A stretch of 64,000 bases of DNA from Allorhizobium sonneratiae (GTDB taxonomy: Bacteria > Pseudomonadota > Alphaproteobacteria > Rhizobiales > Rhizobiaceae), in the NCBI RefSeq assembly GCF_023700755.1, contig NZ_JAMKOJ010000002.1, positions 126,329-190,328 of the forward strand, read 5' to 3'. The position numbers and the translations under genes are program-made. Below are positions 44,716 through 53,325 of the stretch, one piece after another. The notes below the pieces were generated by a model. It was given only the letters and a program-made list of their open reading frames with translations, searched no databases and was not told where the DNA came from. Position 1 is the stretch's first letter. Every line of letters starts with the position of its first letter.

Positions 44716-44940
44716 CTATTCATCCTGATGCGGCGAATGTGCGGCAGGCAAGCCATCCGTCTCATCCGCCTCGCCCGCCCGGCGCGCCCGGGCCTGATGT
44801 TTGCGACGCGCCAGATTCTCGCGCAGCTTCTTTGCCACCCGCTCGCGGCGCAAACGCGCCTCGATATCGGATTTTTTCCGGGCCTTCTTCGACCCATCCG
44901 TCCCATCGGACACGGTTGAAATGTCACTGTCATCGCTCAT
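44716..44940 (-). CDS. Small basic conserved protein upstream of murA
   Basis: The 74-residue product is acidic and Ser-rich at first, then a Lys/Arg-rich helix (EARLRRERVAKKLRENLARR). Similar short basic proteins sit next to murA in other rhizobia. The start is set at the ATG at 44940; an upstream ATG at 44958 is possible. Function unknown; RNA or ribosome binding is a guess from charge. Confidence 0.7.
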   Translation of the reverse strand: MSDDSDISTVSDGTDGSKKARKKSDIEARLRRERVAKKLRENLARRKHQARARRAGEADETDGLPAAHSPHQDE

Positions 44941-45092
44941 GGGCGCGTCATAACGCAAATGTGGAAAAACCGGAAGATGGAAGATGTTTTCCCATTTTCT
45001 TTGCGAAAGCGCGTTTTGCCGCTTGCGCTCCGTCAGAAGCTATGGCAATAGGCCCCTCGTTCCGGGGCGACACACTGATCCGCTCCGAAGAT

Positions 45093-45167
45093 GCTGCTAT
45101 AGCTCAGGGGTAGAGCACTCCCTTGGTAAGGGAGAGGCCGAGAGTTCAAATCTCTCTAGCAGCACCA
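45093..45167 (+). tRNA. tRNA-Thr (GGT)
   Basis: Acceptor GCTGCTA/TAGCAGC, D-arm GCTCAGGGGTAGAGC, anticodon arm CTCCC-TTGGTAA-GGGAG with GGT anticodon, T-arm AGAGTTCAAATCTCT and encoded CCA. Length 75. Confidence 0.97.
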
Positions 45168-45242
45168 TTACACCCACCGTAAATCGCTCATTTTCTAAGC
45201 TTTTTAATACCTAGAATCGGCATCGATCTAAGGTGTTATCAA

Positions 45243-45722
45243 TTAGCCTCTCATCGCGTCGGAAGTTGTCTCGTTTTTATGTGCGGCTTCGACAAGATAA
45301 CGGGTCGCATAGGCAATATTTCGCGGAATGGGCTTTTCCTTTCTATAGTCGGCGACTTGCCTTCTGGAGATTTCCAGAGCGGCAGCCATTCCCTCCAGTG
45401 TCATGCCCAGGTCGTCCATGGCATCGCGAAATGAGGCGTTGTCAAATTCTACCGATGGCAGTTTGCTCAGCCATAGCGCCGAAAAGTCCAGACCACCCGG
45501 CCATTCGATGCAGGTGCCGTACTCATCGACACGAAGCTTGGCGAACAGAGCGTCATCGTCCCGCAGAGACATATACACTCTCCGGCTCAGCAGAGCGGGC
45601 GCCAAGTCCACAGCCGAGGTCTTTCCCGTCTTCCAGGTGATGCGAACAAGTCGCTTTTCGATCCACTCAGCCTTTGAGATGCGAGGTAAAGGCGTGCCGA
45701 CAGAAATGAGGTCATTGTGCAT
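45243..45722 (-). CDS. DUF2442 + helix-turn-helix protein, antitoxin-like
   Basis: The 159-residue product has an N-terminal DUF2442 domain (about 15-85, with LSRRVYMSLRDDDALFAKLR and GTCIEWPGGLD) and a C-terminal helix-turn-helix (about 98-140, LGMTLEGMAAALEISRRQVA). The ATG at 45722 has GGAG 9 bases upstream and lies inside the end of the DUF4160 gene, so the two are coupled. DUF2442/DUF4160 pairs look like toxin-antitoxin modules; the HTH would make this the repressor/antitoxin. Confidence 0.82.
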   Translation of the reverse strand: MHNDLISVGTPLPRISKAEWIEKRLVRITWKTGKTSAVDLAPALLSRRVYMSLRDDDALFAKLRVDEYGTCIEWPGGLDFSALWLSKLPSVEFDNASFRDAMDDLGMTLEGMAAALEISRRQVADYRKEKPIPRNIAYATRYLVEAAHKNETTSDAMRG

Positions 45723-45948
45723 TGAGGCGACTCCATTCATTTTTCAGCGTCTGTCTATTCTCATCAACCGATGCCCATTCGATAACCTTATCAAGGTTCT
45801 TCCTGGTAATTTCACCTTGAAGAACAGTTAGATCGGCTATCAAAATCAGCGCGTCATGATCTGGCGTGGAGACGTGGAAATGCGGTGGATTATGGTCGTT
45901 TGCATAGACATGAATCTTTAGATTTCCGAATTGGACCACCACCGGCAT
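45712..45948 (-). CDS. DUF4160 family protein, toxin-like
   Basis: The 78-residue product has the DUF4160 signature NDHNPPHFHVSTPDHDALI. Start at the ATG at 45948 with GGAG 8 bases before; ATG at 45960 is an alternative. It overlaps the DUF2442 gene by 11 bases. Members are small proteins paired with DUF2442 partners and suspected to be toxins; activity unknown. Confidence 0.85.
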   Translation of the reverse strand: MPVVVQFGNLKIHVYANDHNPPHFHVSTPDHDALILIADLTVLQGEITRKNLDKVIEWASVDENRQTLKNEWSRLNAQ

Positions 45949-45967
45949 TGAGCACTCCATACATATG

Positions 45968-45990
45968 AATAGTGCACATGGCGCACTATT
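45968..45990. promoter_or_regulatory. Dyad operator of the DUF4160-DUF2442 operon
   Basis: AATAGTGC (45968-45975) and GCACTATT (45983-45990) are exact complements with a 7-base spacer, 20 bases upstream of the DUF4160 start. The place and symmetry suit autoregulation by the HTH protein. Confidence 0.55.
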
Positions 45991-46012
45991 TCAAGCTTCA
46001 ACGCCCGACCCC

Positions 46013-46855
46013 TTACCGCCCCACAACATTGCACACACCCACCACCGCCAGCGGGTCGGAGGGATGGATCTCCGCCGTGCCAAATTCCAAAAGATCGCGA
46101 CGGCCGTATTCATCGGCAATGGCTTCGGCCAGGGCGCGGATGGTGATGGGCTGGCCGGAGCAGATATTGACCGGACCGGTCTGGCCGGTCTCAACGAGAT
46201 CGGCAATCATCTGCCCGGCGACAGCGACATCGAGAAAATCGCGCAATTGCGTGCCTTTGGAGAGTTTCGCCACCTCGCCGCGGCTGAGGCGGTCGCGCAG
46301 GTAGGGCACGAGCCGGGCTGGATGTTCGTTTTCCCCGTAGAGATAAAAGACGCGGGCCCAGGTGAAATCCGTATTGCGGATGGCGAAAAACCGCTCCAGC
46401 ATCTGGAAACTGGCAAGCTTTGCAGCAGCATAAAGGGTTTTCGCCTCAAGCGGTGACGCGACCGTCAGATGGTCTGAGGGCAATCTGTATTCGACGCAGG
46501 TGCCAAGGCCGATCAGATGTTTCACGCCGGCCTCCGCCGCCCCTTGCGCCAGCGCCATGGTGCCTTTGACGCAATCGAAATTTTTCGGCGAATCGAGATA
46601 GTGTCCGGTTTCGACATACCAGGCCGCATGGATGACAGCATCGACGCCCTGCAAATGCCCGATCCAGTCGGCTTTAACGAGGGCAAAGACATCATCCAGG
46701 CTCAGGATGCGGCAGGATTTTCCCTCTTCGCCCAGCTTGTCTTCCGATCCGGGCCGCACCGTCACCAACACGTCATAGCCGTTTGCCAGCAGCCGTTTCA
46801 GGATCTGACGACCGACGAAACCGGTGGCACCGGTCAACAGCACTGTCTTGGCCAT
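46013..46855 (-). CDS. NAD-dependent epimerase/dehydratase (extended SDR)
   Basis: Nucleotide-sugar-modifying enzyme, likely for surface polysaccharide. The 280-residue product has the Rossmann motif TGATGFVGRQI and the catalytic triad region with GLGTCVEYRL and, where YxxxK is expected, YAAAKLASFQ. ATG at 46855 has GGAG 9 bases upstream; a longer frame to 46951 lacks a site. It diverges from the hydroxylase-family gene. Substrate unknown; reductase or epimerase activity on a CDP- or dTDP-sugar is plausible from the nearby genes. Confidence 0.85.
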   Translation of the reverse strand: MAKTVLLTGATGFVGRQILKRLLANGYDVLVTVRPGSEDKLGEEGKSCRILSLDDVFALVKADWIGHLQGVDAVIHAAWYVETGHYLDSPKNFDCVKGTMALAQGAAEAGVKHLIGLGTCVEYRLPSDHLTVASPLEAKTLYAAAKLASFQMLERFFAIRNTDFTWARVFYLYGENEHPARLVPYLRDRLSRGEVAKLSKGTQLRDFLDVAVAGQMIADLVETGQTGPVNICSGQPITIRALAEAIADEYGRRDLLEFGTAEIHPSDPLAVVGVCNVVGR

Positions 46856-46961
46856 GATGCTTTCTCCAGCATTTGCCTCTTCGGCAAAGCGCGAAAAGGT
46901 CAGTCTCACACAGGCATGGGTGTCTAGCTTTGCCGCCAACATGGGTATCAATCAAGCGGAC

Positions 46962-47780
46962 ATGGCAATGAGCGTTGTGGAAGACTTCAAGGCGACGGTG
47001 CGTCAGAACATCGAAGCGATCGGGAACGACAAGGCATTTCTCGACCTGTCGAATCACTGGATGGAGAAATGCATTCCGCTGGGATATATGTATAATTTCT
47101 CCTGGATGGGCCGTCCCGTCATCCAGATGCCGCAGGACATCTACGCCATTCAGGAGATGATCTGGTCGGTCAAGCCCGATCTCGTCATCGAAACCGGCAT
47201 TGCCCATGGCGGTTCGCTGATCCTCAGCGCCTCCATTCTGGCAATGATCGATTATTGCGAAGCCGTGGAAAAGGGCGAGAGCCTCGATCCCAAGGCCAGC
47301 CGCCGCAAGGTGATCGGTGTCGATATCGACATTCGCGCCCATAACCGCGCCGCCATAGAGGCGCATCCGCTGGCGCACAAGATCGAGATGTTTCAGGGCT
47401 CCTCGATTGCGGCGGAAACGGTGGATGCCGTCAAAAAGGCCGCCGAGGGCTACAAGACCGTCATGGTCTTCCTCGATTCCAACCACACGCACGAGCATGT
47501 TCTGGAAGAGCTGGAGCTTTATGCACCGCTGACCTCGAAAGGCTCCTATTGCGCCGTCTGGGACACGCTGGTCGAAGACATGCCCGCCGACATGTATCCC
47601 AACCGTCCCTGGGGGCCGGGCGACAACCCGAAAACCGCCGTATGGGCCTATCTGGACAAGCTGAAAACCGAAGGCCGCACCGCCGCCGATGGGGACAGGC
47701 TGATGCTGGATTACGACCGCAGCCTGGAAAACAAGCTGGCGATCACCGTCTCGCGTGACGGTTTTCTGAAGCGGGTTTGA
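46962..47780 (+). CDS. Cephalosporin hydroxylase (CmcI) family protein
   Basis: Despite the name, this family has a SAM-methyltransferase-like Rossmann fold and in polysaccharide loci is thought to methylate sugars. The product of about 272 residues has PDLVIETGIAHGGSLILSAS (cofactor loop) and VMVFLDSNHTHEHVLEELEL. In-frame starts at 46941, 46962 and 46968 are all possible; no strong ribosome site decides. A terminator follows 20 bases after the stop. Confidence 0.85.
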   Translation: MAMSVVEDFKATVRQNIEAIGNDKAFLDLSNHWMEKCIPLGYMYNFSWMGRPVIQMPQDIYAIQEMIWSVKPDLVIETGIAHGGSLILSASILAMIDYCEAVEKGESLDPKASRRKVIGVDIDIRAHNRAAIEAHPLAHKIEMFQGSSIAAETVDAVKKAAEGYKTVMVFLDSNHTHEHVLEELELYAPLTSKGSYCAVWDTLVEDMPADMYPNRPWGPGDNPKTAVWAYLDKLKTEGRTAADGDRLMLDYDRSLENKLAITVSRDGFLKRV

Positions 47781-47799
47781 AATCCGCCATCCCAATCTG

Positions 47800-47828
47800 A
47801 AAAAAGCGGCCTTTCGGGCCGCTTTTTT
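47800..47828 (+). terminator. Intrinsic terminator
   Basis: AAAAAAGCGGCC (47800-47811) pairs with GGCCGCTTTTTT (47817-47828) around a 5-base loop; it carries a T-run and, read on the other strand, an equal run, so it works in both directions. Confidence 0.92.
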
Positions 47829-47901
47829 CATGTCTTCATCTGTGGTGTGGAGACCCCTTACGGCGTTGATACAACAGCCATAAAGAATTGCGGCAGTTCA
47901 A

Positions 47902-49233
47902 TCACCGCCGCCCGCCGCTGACCTTCTTGCGCTTCGGCTTGTTTTCCGGCTTTGGTGCCTTGACGCGCTGAATGGTCTGGCCGGTCGCCTGAATAAGCTC
48001 TTCCGAGGCAATTTCAGCTTCCCAGGGAAAGGGCAGGCCCTTTTCATCGACATGGATATCTTCCGGTCTCGCCACCATGGCGCTGACCACATCCCACAAT
48101 TCGGCAGGCGTTTGCGCGCCGCCCGCATCGCCGCGCACCAAAATGGCGCTGGCCTGCGCGCCGCTGACGGGCACAATCGGAATATCGCCTTTCCATGCCG
48201 GCTGATAGTCTTTCAGGAAACGCCCGCCCTTCCAGTTGCGGAAGGCGGTTTCGTAACCGGCGCGGATGGTGTCGAAGGCTTCCCGGTCGCGATAGGCTTC
48301 CGTGTTCATCGCACAGGCCTTGGCATAGCCGGTTTCCCAGCCGGGCAGATCCGGCACCTTGTATTTTTCCCGGAACCATTGCTGGGTCACGCCGATGGTT
48401 GCCGTCGAACCGAGGAAGGAGCTGAAGGGAAAATCACGCAAGCCCGGATCGTCTTCGAAATTGCGGCCAAACTCCTCCATGAAGATTTTCGCCCTGAGCT
48501 TGGTGTCTTCCAGACGACCGATGGAGAAGGAATTGCTTTCCGGGCAGGCGCCGAAAATCGAAAATGGCCGCTGGCAGAAGGCAAAGCCTTCTCCTTCCAG
48601 GATCACCTTCATCGCCATATCGTAATCCACGACCGCATGTTCGAAATAGCGGTTGTTGTATTTGGCATAGATGCGGTCCAGCAGCCTGCGACGAATAGCC
48701 GAATGATAGATCGAATAGCCTGATGTTGGCACGGAGGTCGGTTCGAACCAGCCGAACATACGCTTGATCGGCTCGCTTTTCGGCAGCCGCATCACCGAAC
48801 GGTCAAAAGCGACGCTGACAATCGAGACCGGCTCACCTTCAACCGGCCAGGAATAATAGAGCGCGCCCCATGAGAACGCCTCGATATCGGGGTTGTGGGC
48901 CACCACCCGCTCGAGCAGCCCGGCCACATCCGGCTCGACGAAATCGTCATCGCCGATAAAGGTGACCCATTCGCCCGTTGACGCATGGGCGGCACGCTCC
49001 CAGTTGTCCATCATCGACAGCACCTGATCGGTCGCCGGCAGATAGATGACGCGCGGATCGTTTCGGTAATCGGCCATGAAATCGTTCATCACCGCATGAT
49101 CGTCGGAATTGTCGGCAAAGATGAACTCGACATCCTGACGGCGGTTGCGCAAAAGACCTTTGATCGTTTCCTTGAAATAGCGCTGCCGGTTACGCGAAGG
49201 TACGCAGATCGAAAGCATCGGTTTATCGCTCAT
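47902..49233 (-). CDS. Glycosyltransferase family 2 protein
   Basis: Transfers a sugar to a growing surface glycan. The 443-residue product has the GT-A start MLSICVPSRNRQRYFKETI and the metal site FIGDDDFVEPD. The later part is helical with a basic C-terminus (PKPENKPKRKKVSGGRR). Start at the ATG at 49233 preceded by GGAG; upstream ATG at 49260 is unlikely. A shorter related gene is at 22963-24090. Confidence 0.88.
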   Translation of the reverse strand: MSDKPMLSICVPSRNRQRYFKETIKGLLRNRRQDVEFIFADNSDDHAVMNDFMADYRNDPRVIYLPATDQVLSMMDNWERAAHASTGEWVTFIGDDDFVEPDVAGLLERVVAHNPDIEAFSWGALYYSWPVEGEPVSIVSVAFDRSVMRLPKSEPIKRMFGWFEPTSVPTSGYSIYHSAIRRRLLDRIYAKYNNRYFEHAVVDYDMAMKVILEGEGFAFCQRPFSIFGACPESNSFSIGRLEDTKLRAKIFMEEFGRNFEDDPGLRDFPFSSFLGSTATIGVTQQWFREKYKVPDLPGWETGYAKACAMNTEAYRDREAFDTIRAGYETAFRNWKGGRFLKDYQPAWKGDIPIVPVSGAQASAILVRGDAGGAQTPAELWDVVSAMVARPEDIHVDEKGLPFPWEAEIASEELIQATGQTIQRVKAPKPENKPKRKKVSGGRR

Positions 49234-49387
49234 TTCAAGCTCCACGACAGGAAACAGCACACGACCTGCGCCGTTTCACTTCATATTGTTGTTTTCAGGT
49301 TCATCCAGCCCGGTCACTTGACCGGGTGCGTCTCGACCGGTGCAGGCGGTCGCTTGCTGACGGCAACAGGCGGCACATCCTCAGGCT

Positions 49388-50617
49388 TTATGGATGAACC
49401 GTCAGGCTCGGCACTGCTGTCACGAATTTCCCACCCCAATCGCTGATATAGGAAAGCTGCGTCTTGATTTCTGTTGTCAGGTTCCATGGCAGAATGACCA
49501 CCCTGTCCGGTTTTTCGGTTTGCAAAACCTCCTCGGAAACGATCGGTATGCGGCTTCCGGGAAGATACATGCCCTGTTTCGCCGGGTTCTTATCGACGAC
49601 AAAGGCGATCTGACCGGCCTTGATGCCGGCGAAATTGAGAAGCGTGTTACCTTTGGCAGCCGCACCATAAGCGGCGACCTTCAGGCCTTTTCGGTTGCAG
49701 TCGATGAGAAATTCGAGAAAATCGTCGCGTACCTTGTCGGCTTTCGCCTGGAAGGCCGCATAAGGAGCGGGATCGGCGAGACCCGCCGCCTTTTCCTTCT
49801 CCAGCATGGCCTCGACGCGGGGCTGACGCGGGTGCGCGCTGTGATCGGCGCGGCAGGCAAAGACCCTGAGGCTGCCGCCATGCCAGGGCGTGGTGTCGAC
49901 ATCGAAGACCATCAGCCCGTTTGCGGCAAAGATCCGGTCGACGGCCAGAAGTGACAGATAGGAATAATGTTCGTGATAGGCGGTATCGAACTGGTTTTCC
50001 GCCAGCATCGTCATCAGATGCGGAAATTCAAAGGTCGCAACCCCTGTGGGCTTCAAGAGCCGGGCAAAACCGGAGACGAAATCATTGATATCCGGCACAT
50101 GGGCCAGCACATTGTTGGCCGCCGTCAGATCGGCGGACCAGCCATCGGCCACCAGCCGTTCGGCCAGCGCCACGCCGAAAAATTCGCTGACGATCTCAAT
50201 GCCCTTTTCACGCGCCGCTTTTGCCGTGCTGGCCGTCGGCTCAACCCCGAGACAAGCGATGCCGCGCTCCTTCACATATTGCAGCAGATAGCCGTCATTG
50301 GCGGCAATCTCCACCACTCGGGCACTTTGATCGAGGCCAAAACGCTCGACCATCCCGGCGACATAGGCCTTGGCATGGGCAAGCCAGGACGACGAGAAGG
50401 AGGAGAAATAGGCATAATCCTCGGAGAAGAAGGTTTCGCGCGCGGCAAAGTCTTCCGTCTGCACCAGAAGGCAGTTGTCACAGACCCGGATCACCAGCGG
50501 ATACCAGAGTTCCGGCCCGGCAAGCTCATGCGCCTTGACATAGGAGTTGGACGGAGGCGCGGTGCCAAGATCGAGAAAATCCCGCATGGTCTGCGAGGCG
50601 CAGTGACGGCATTTCAT
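49388..50617 (-). CDS. Sugar C-methyltransferase (TylCIII/NovU-like)
   Basis: SAM-dependent enzyme that adds a methyl branch to a nucleotide-linked keto-sugar. The 409-residue product has an N-terminal zinc domain (CRHC at 3-6 and CDNC at 46-49), the SAM domain with VVEIAANDGYLLQYVKERGI, the HEHYSY active-site segment and a C-terminal domain with AYGAAAKGNTLLNF. All are typical of the Methyltransf_13/11/14 architecture. It overlaps the epimerase gene by 4 bases. Confidence 0.93.
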   Translation of the reverse strand: MKCRHCASQTMRDFLDLGTAPPSNSYVKAHELAGPELWYPLVIRVCDNCLLVQTEDFAARETFFSEDYAYFSSFSSSWLAHAKAYVAGMVERFGLDQSARVVEIAANDGYLLQYVKERGIACLGVEPTASTAKAAREKGIEIVSEFFGVALAERLVADGWSADLTAANNVLAHVPDINDFVSGFARLLKPTGVATFEFPHLMTMLAENQFDTAYHEHYSYLSLLAVDRIFAANGLMVFDVDTTPWHGGSLRVFACRADHSAHPRQPRVEAMLEKEKAAGLADPAPYAAFQAKADKVRDDFLEFLIDCNRKGLKVAAYGAAAKGNTLLNFAGIKAGQIAFVVDKNPAKQGMYLPGSRIPIVSEEVLQTEKPDRVVILPWNLTTEIKTQLSYISDWGGKFVTAVPSLTVHP

Positions 50618-51177
50618 ATATCAAGTCCTTGAAAATCGATAGAGATCGCCTGATGACCCTGATCGCGGGCCGACAGGCGGGAAATGGCGAGCGGCCAGGC
50701 AATACCAAGCCGTGGGTCTTCCGGATGAAGCCCGCCTTCGGCCTCTGCACGGTAAGGTGCGGAATGCACATAGATCATCCGCACATCGTCACTCAGCGCC
50801 TGAAATCCATGGGCAAAGCCTGCTGGAATGAGAAGCGCCTTGCCGTTTTCTGCTGACAGTTCCACCGCGACATGCCGGAGAAAGGTGGGCGAACCATGCC
50901 GCAGATCGACAGCGACATCGAAAATCGCGCCTTGCACGCAACTGACCAGCTTCCACTCGGCAAAGGGCGGATGCTGGAAATGCAGGCCGCGTACCGTGCC
51001 TTTCTCGGTCGTGCCGGTCTCGTTGACCTGCATGACCGGGCCGGGCCAGCCGAAATCCCGCAGCTCTTCTCCGCAGAACAGCCGGCTCAGAAAGCCGCGT
51101 TCGTCGCCGAAACGGCGGCGTGTCAGTACAGTGACGCCATCGAGAGCGGTGGTTTCGGCGGTGAAGCGTGCCGTCAT
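50614..51177 (-). CDS. dTDP-4-dehydrorhamnose 3,5-epimerase family protein
   Basis: Epimerises a 4-keto-6-deoxy nucleotide sugar. The 187-residue cupin has GTVRGLHFQ with the catalytic His, [14 protein letters not shown] and [13 protein letters not shown] at 51177 overlaps the cytidylyltransferase stop, which fixes the start. With a cytidylyltransferase before it and a C-methyltransferase behind it, the substrate is more likely a CDP-sugar than dTDP-rhamnose. Confidence 0.9.
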   Translation of the reverse strand: MTARFTAETTALDGVTVLTRRRFGDERGFLSRLFCGEELRDFGWPGPVMQVNETGTTEKGTVRGLHFQHPPFAEWKLVSCVQGAIFDVAVDLRHGSPTFLRHVAVELSAENGKALLIPAGFAHGFQALSDDVRMIYVHSAPYRAEAEGGLHPEDPRLGIAWPLAISRLSARDQGHQAISIDFQGLDI

Positions 51178-51947
51178 GACCAGTTTTTCCACGGCGCATT
51201 GCCGCCGGCCCAGAGCGCTTCAAGCTGGTTCTTGTCGCGCAACGTGTCCATGGGCTGCCAGAAACCGTCATGCAGATAGGCGCAAAGCTCGCCATCCTCG
51301 GCCAGACTGGTCAGCGGATCGGATTCCCACGGCATGTCGTCGCCCGTGATGCGCTCAATCACCTTGGGCGAAAGCACGAAAAACCCGCCATTGATATAAC
51401 CGGCCTGCCCGACCGGCTTTTCGACAAAGCCGCGCACGGCCTGTCCATCCAGCTTCAACGCACCATAACGGGCGGGCGGCTGCACGGCGGTGACGGTTGC
51501 CAGCCGGCCATGCTCCTGATGAAATTTTATGGTGGCGGAGATGTCGATGTCGGAGACACCGTCGCCATAGGTGAAGCAGAAGGCCTCCTCATCCTTGAGG
51601 TAGGGAGCAACCCGCTTCAAACGACCGCCGGTCATCGAGCTTTCACCGGTATCGACCAGGGTCACGCGCCAGTTTTCCGCACTTTTCCGGTGAAATTCGA
51701 GCGAATTGCGTGAGAGATCGAAGGTGATGTCGGACATATGCAGGCCGTAATTGGCGAAATATTCCTTGATCACATAGCCCTTGTAACCACAGCAGATGAT
51801 GAAATCGCGGATACCGTGGCTGTAATACATCTTCATGATGTGCCACAGGATCGGCCGTCCGCCGATTTCAACCATCGGCTTCGGTTTCAGGTGGGTTTCC
51901 TCGGAAATACGGGTTCCCAAGCCGCCCGCCAGGATCACGGCCTTCAT
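51174..51947 (-). CDS. rfbF: Glucose-1-phosphate cytidylyltransferase
   Basis: Makes CDP-glucose from CTP and glucose-1-phosphate, first step to CDP-dideoxy or branched sugars of O-antigen. The 257-residue product has [13 protein letters not shown] followed by [19 protein letters not shown], then [11 protein letters not shown] with the metal Asp and YINGGFFVL. First gene of the rfbF-epimerase-methyltransferase operon. Confidence 0.95.
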   Translation of the reverse strand: MKAVILAGGLGTRISEETHLKPKPMVEIGGRPILWHIMKMYYSHGIRDFIICCGYKGYVIKEYFANYGLHMSDITFDLSRNSLEFHRKSAENWRVTLVDTGESSMTGGRLKRVAPYLKDEEAFCFTYGDGVSDIDISATIKFHQEHGRLATVTAVQPPARYGALKLDGQAVRGFVEKPVGQAGYINGGFFVLSPKVIERITGDDMPWESDPLTSLAEDGELCAYLHDGFWQPMDTLRDKNQLEALWAGGNAPWKNWS

Positions 51948-52086
51948 GTCACAACTCCCATGCCGGGCAGAAACGCCGCATACGCCGATAACGGCGCATG
52001 AGCACAGCGGATCAACCCATCTGCTTCCATTCGATCTGCAGATTAGCGCGGGAAACTGTCGTCAAACTTGAGTAGAGGAAAACGGC

Positions 52087-53163
52087 TCACTGAATGGTCT
52101 GCACCGCCGGCACGCGGCCAAGACCGTGGCCTGCCGCAACAAGGCGGGGCGAACGCGGCGGGGCATCCAGACAGATCTGCTGACCGTTGAGCCTGCGCTC
52201 CCAGTTGAGCGCCGTTTCAACAATCAGGTCAAGGCCGGGATTTTGCGGACACCAGTTCAGCGTCTGGCAGGCAAAAGAGGGATCGGCCACCACACAGGCG
52301 GCATCGCCGGGTCTTCGAGCTTCCCGGCGCAGTGTCAGCTTGCAACCCGCGACCCGCTCCACGGCGGCAATCACCTGCAGAACGCTTGCTCCTTCGCCAT
52401 ACCCGCAATTGGCACTGACCGAAGCGCCACCATCGGCAAGATAGGCCAGCGCCCTGCCATGGGCGGCGATCAGGTCGTCGATATGGATATAATCGCGAAT
52501 GCCGGTGCCGTCACATGTCGGATAATCCGTGCCGAATACCTGCACCACGTCCCTGAAGCCGAGTGCGGCCTCACAAGCCGCCTTGATCAGATGGGTCGCA
52601 CCGCGCCCGTAAGGACCAAGACGCCCCTTGCGGTCGCAGCCGGCAACGTTGAAATAGCGAAGCGCCACATAGCGGAAATCCGGATGCGCCTTTGCTGTAT
52701 CGGCCAGGATCGTCTCGGTCATCACCTTGGATTGCCCATAGGGGCTTTGCGGCAAAAGCGGATGGTTTTCGGCAACGGGACGGCCATCAACAGGCGGCGC
52801 ATAGACGGCAGCCGTGGAGGAAAAGATAAAGCGTCCAATCCCGGCCCGCACGATTTCCTCGATCAGCACACACGTCTTCATGGTATTGTTGGTGTAATAA
52901 TCGAGCGGATTTTTGATCGAGTCCGACACAACAATCGAACCGGCGAAATGAAACACCGCTTCAATGCTGTTTTCGGCAAAAATCCGCCGCAACAATTCAC
53001 GATCACCGATATCACCGAGATAAAACCGGGCTGAGGGCTGGACCGCACGGCGAAAACCGGTGGACAGCCGGTCTAGCACCACGACATCATGGCCGCAATC
53101 GGCAAGCCACAGCGCCATATGGCTGCCGATATAGCCTGCTCCACCGGTGATCAAGAATGCCAT
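52087..53163 (-). CDS. galE: UDP-glucose 4-epimerase
   Basis: Interconverts UDP-glucose and UDP-galactose for polysaccharide synthesis. The 358-residue extended SDR has GGAGYIGSHMALWLAD, SSTAAVY with the catalytic Ser, and YGQSK as YxxxK. It is slightly longer than the usual 330-340 because of a C-terminal tail ending LGRVPAVQTIQ. The ATG at 53163 has GGGGAG 7 bases before it. Alone between the rfb-like operon and the aminotransferase gene. Confidence 0.93.
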   Translation of the reverse strand: MAFLITGGAGYIGSHMALWLADCGHDVVVLDRLSTGFRRAVQPSARFYLGDIGDRELLRRIFAENSIEAVFHFAGSIVVSDSIKNPLDYYTNNTMKTCVLIEEIVRAGIGRFIFSSTAAVYAPPVDGRPVAENHPLLPQSPYGQSKVMTETILADTAKAHPDFRYVALRYFNVAGCDRKGRLGPYGRGATHLIKAACEAALGFRDVVQVFGTDYPTCDGTGIRDYIHIDDLIAAHGRALAYLADGGASVSANCGYGEGASVLQVIAAVERVAGCKLTLRREARRPGDAACVVADPSFACQTLNWCPQNPGLDLIVETALNWERRLNGQQICLDAPPRSPRLVAAGHGLGRVPAVQTIQ

Positions 53164-53325
53164 GGCCGCTCCCCGCAAAGGATCATCCCTTGCTCTCCCT
53201 ATAATGGCCCCTTGTTTCTCAAGTGGTTAAATTCGTCACTGACCGCTTTTGAACGCCATTGGTTTTTAAAGAAAGAGCTAAAGACGGTTTAACGCAAGAG
53301 CAACAATTTGACTTATCAACGACAA

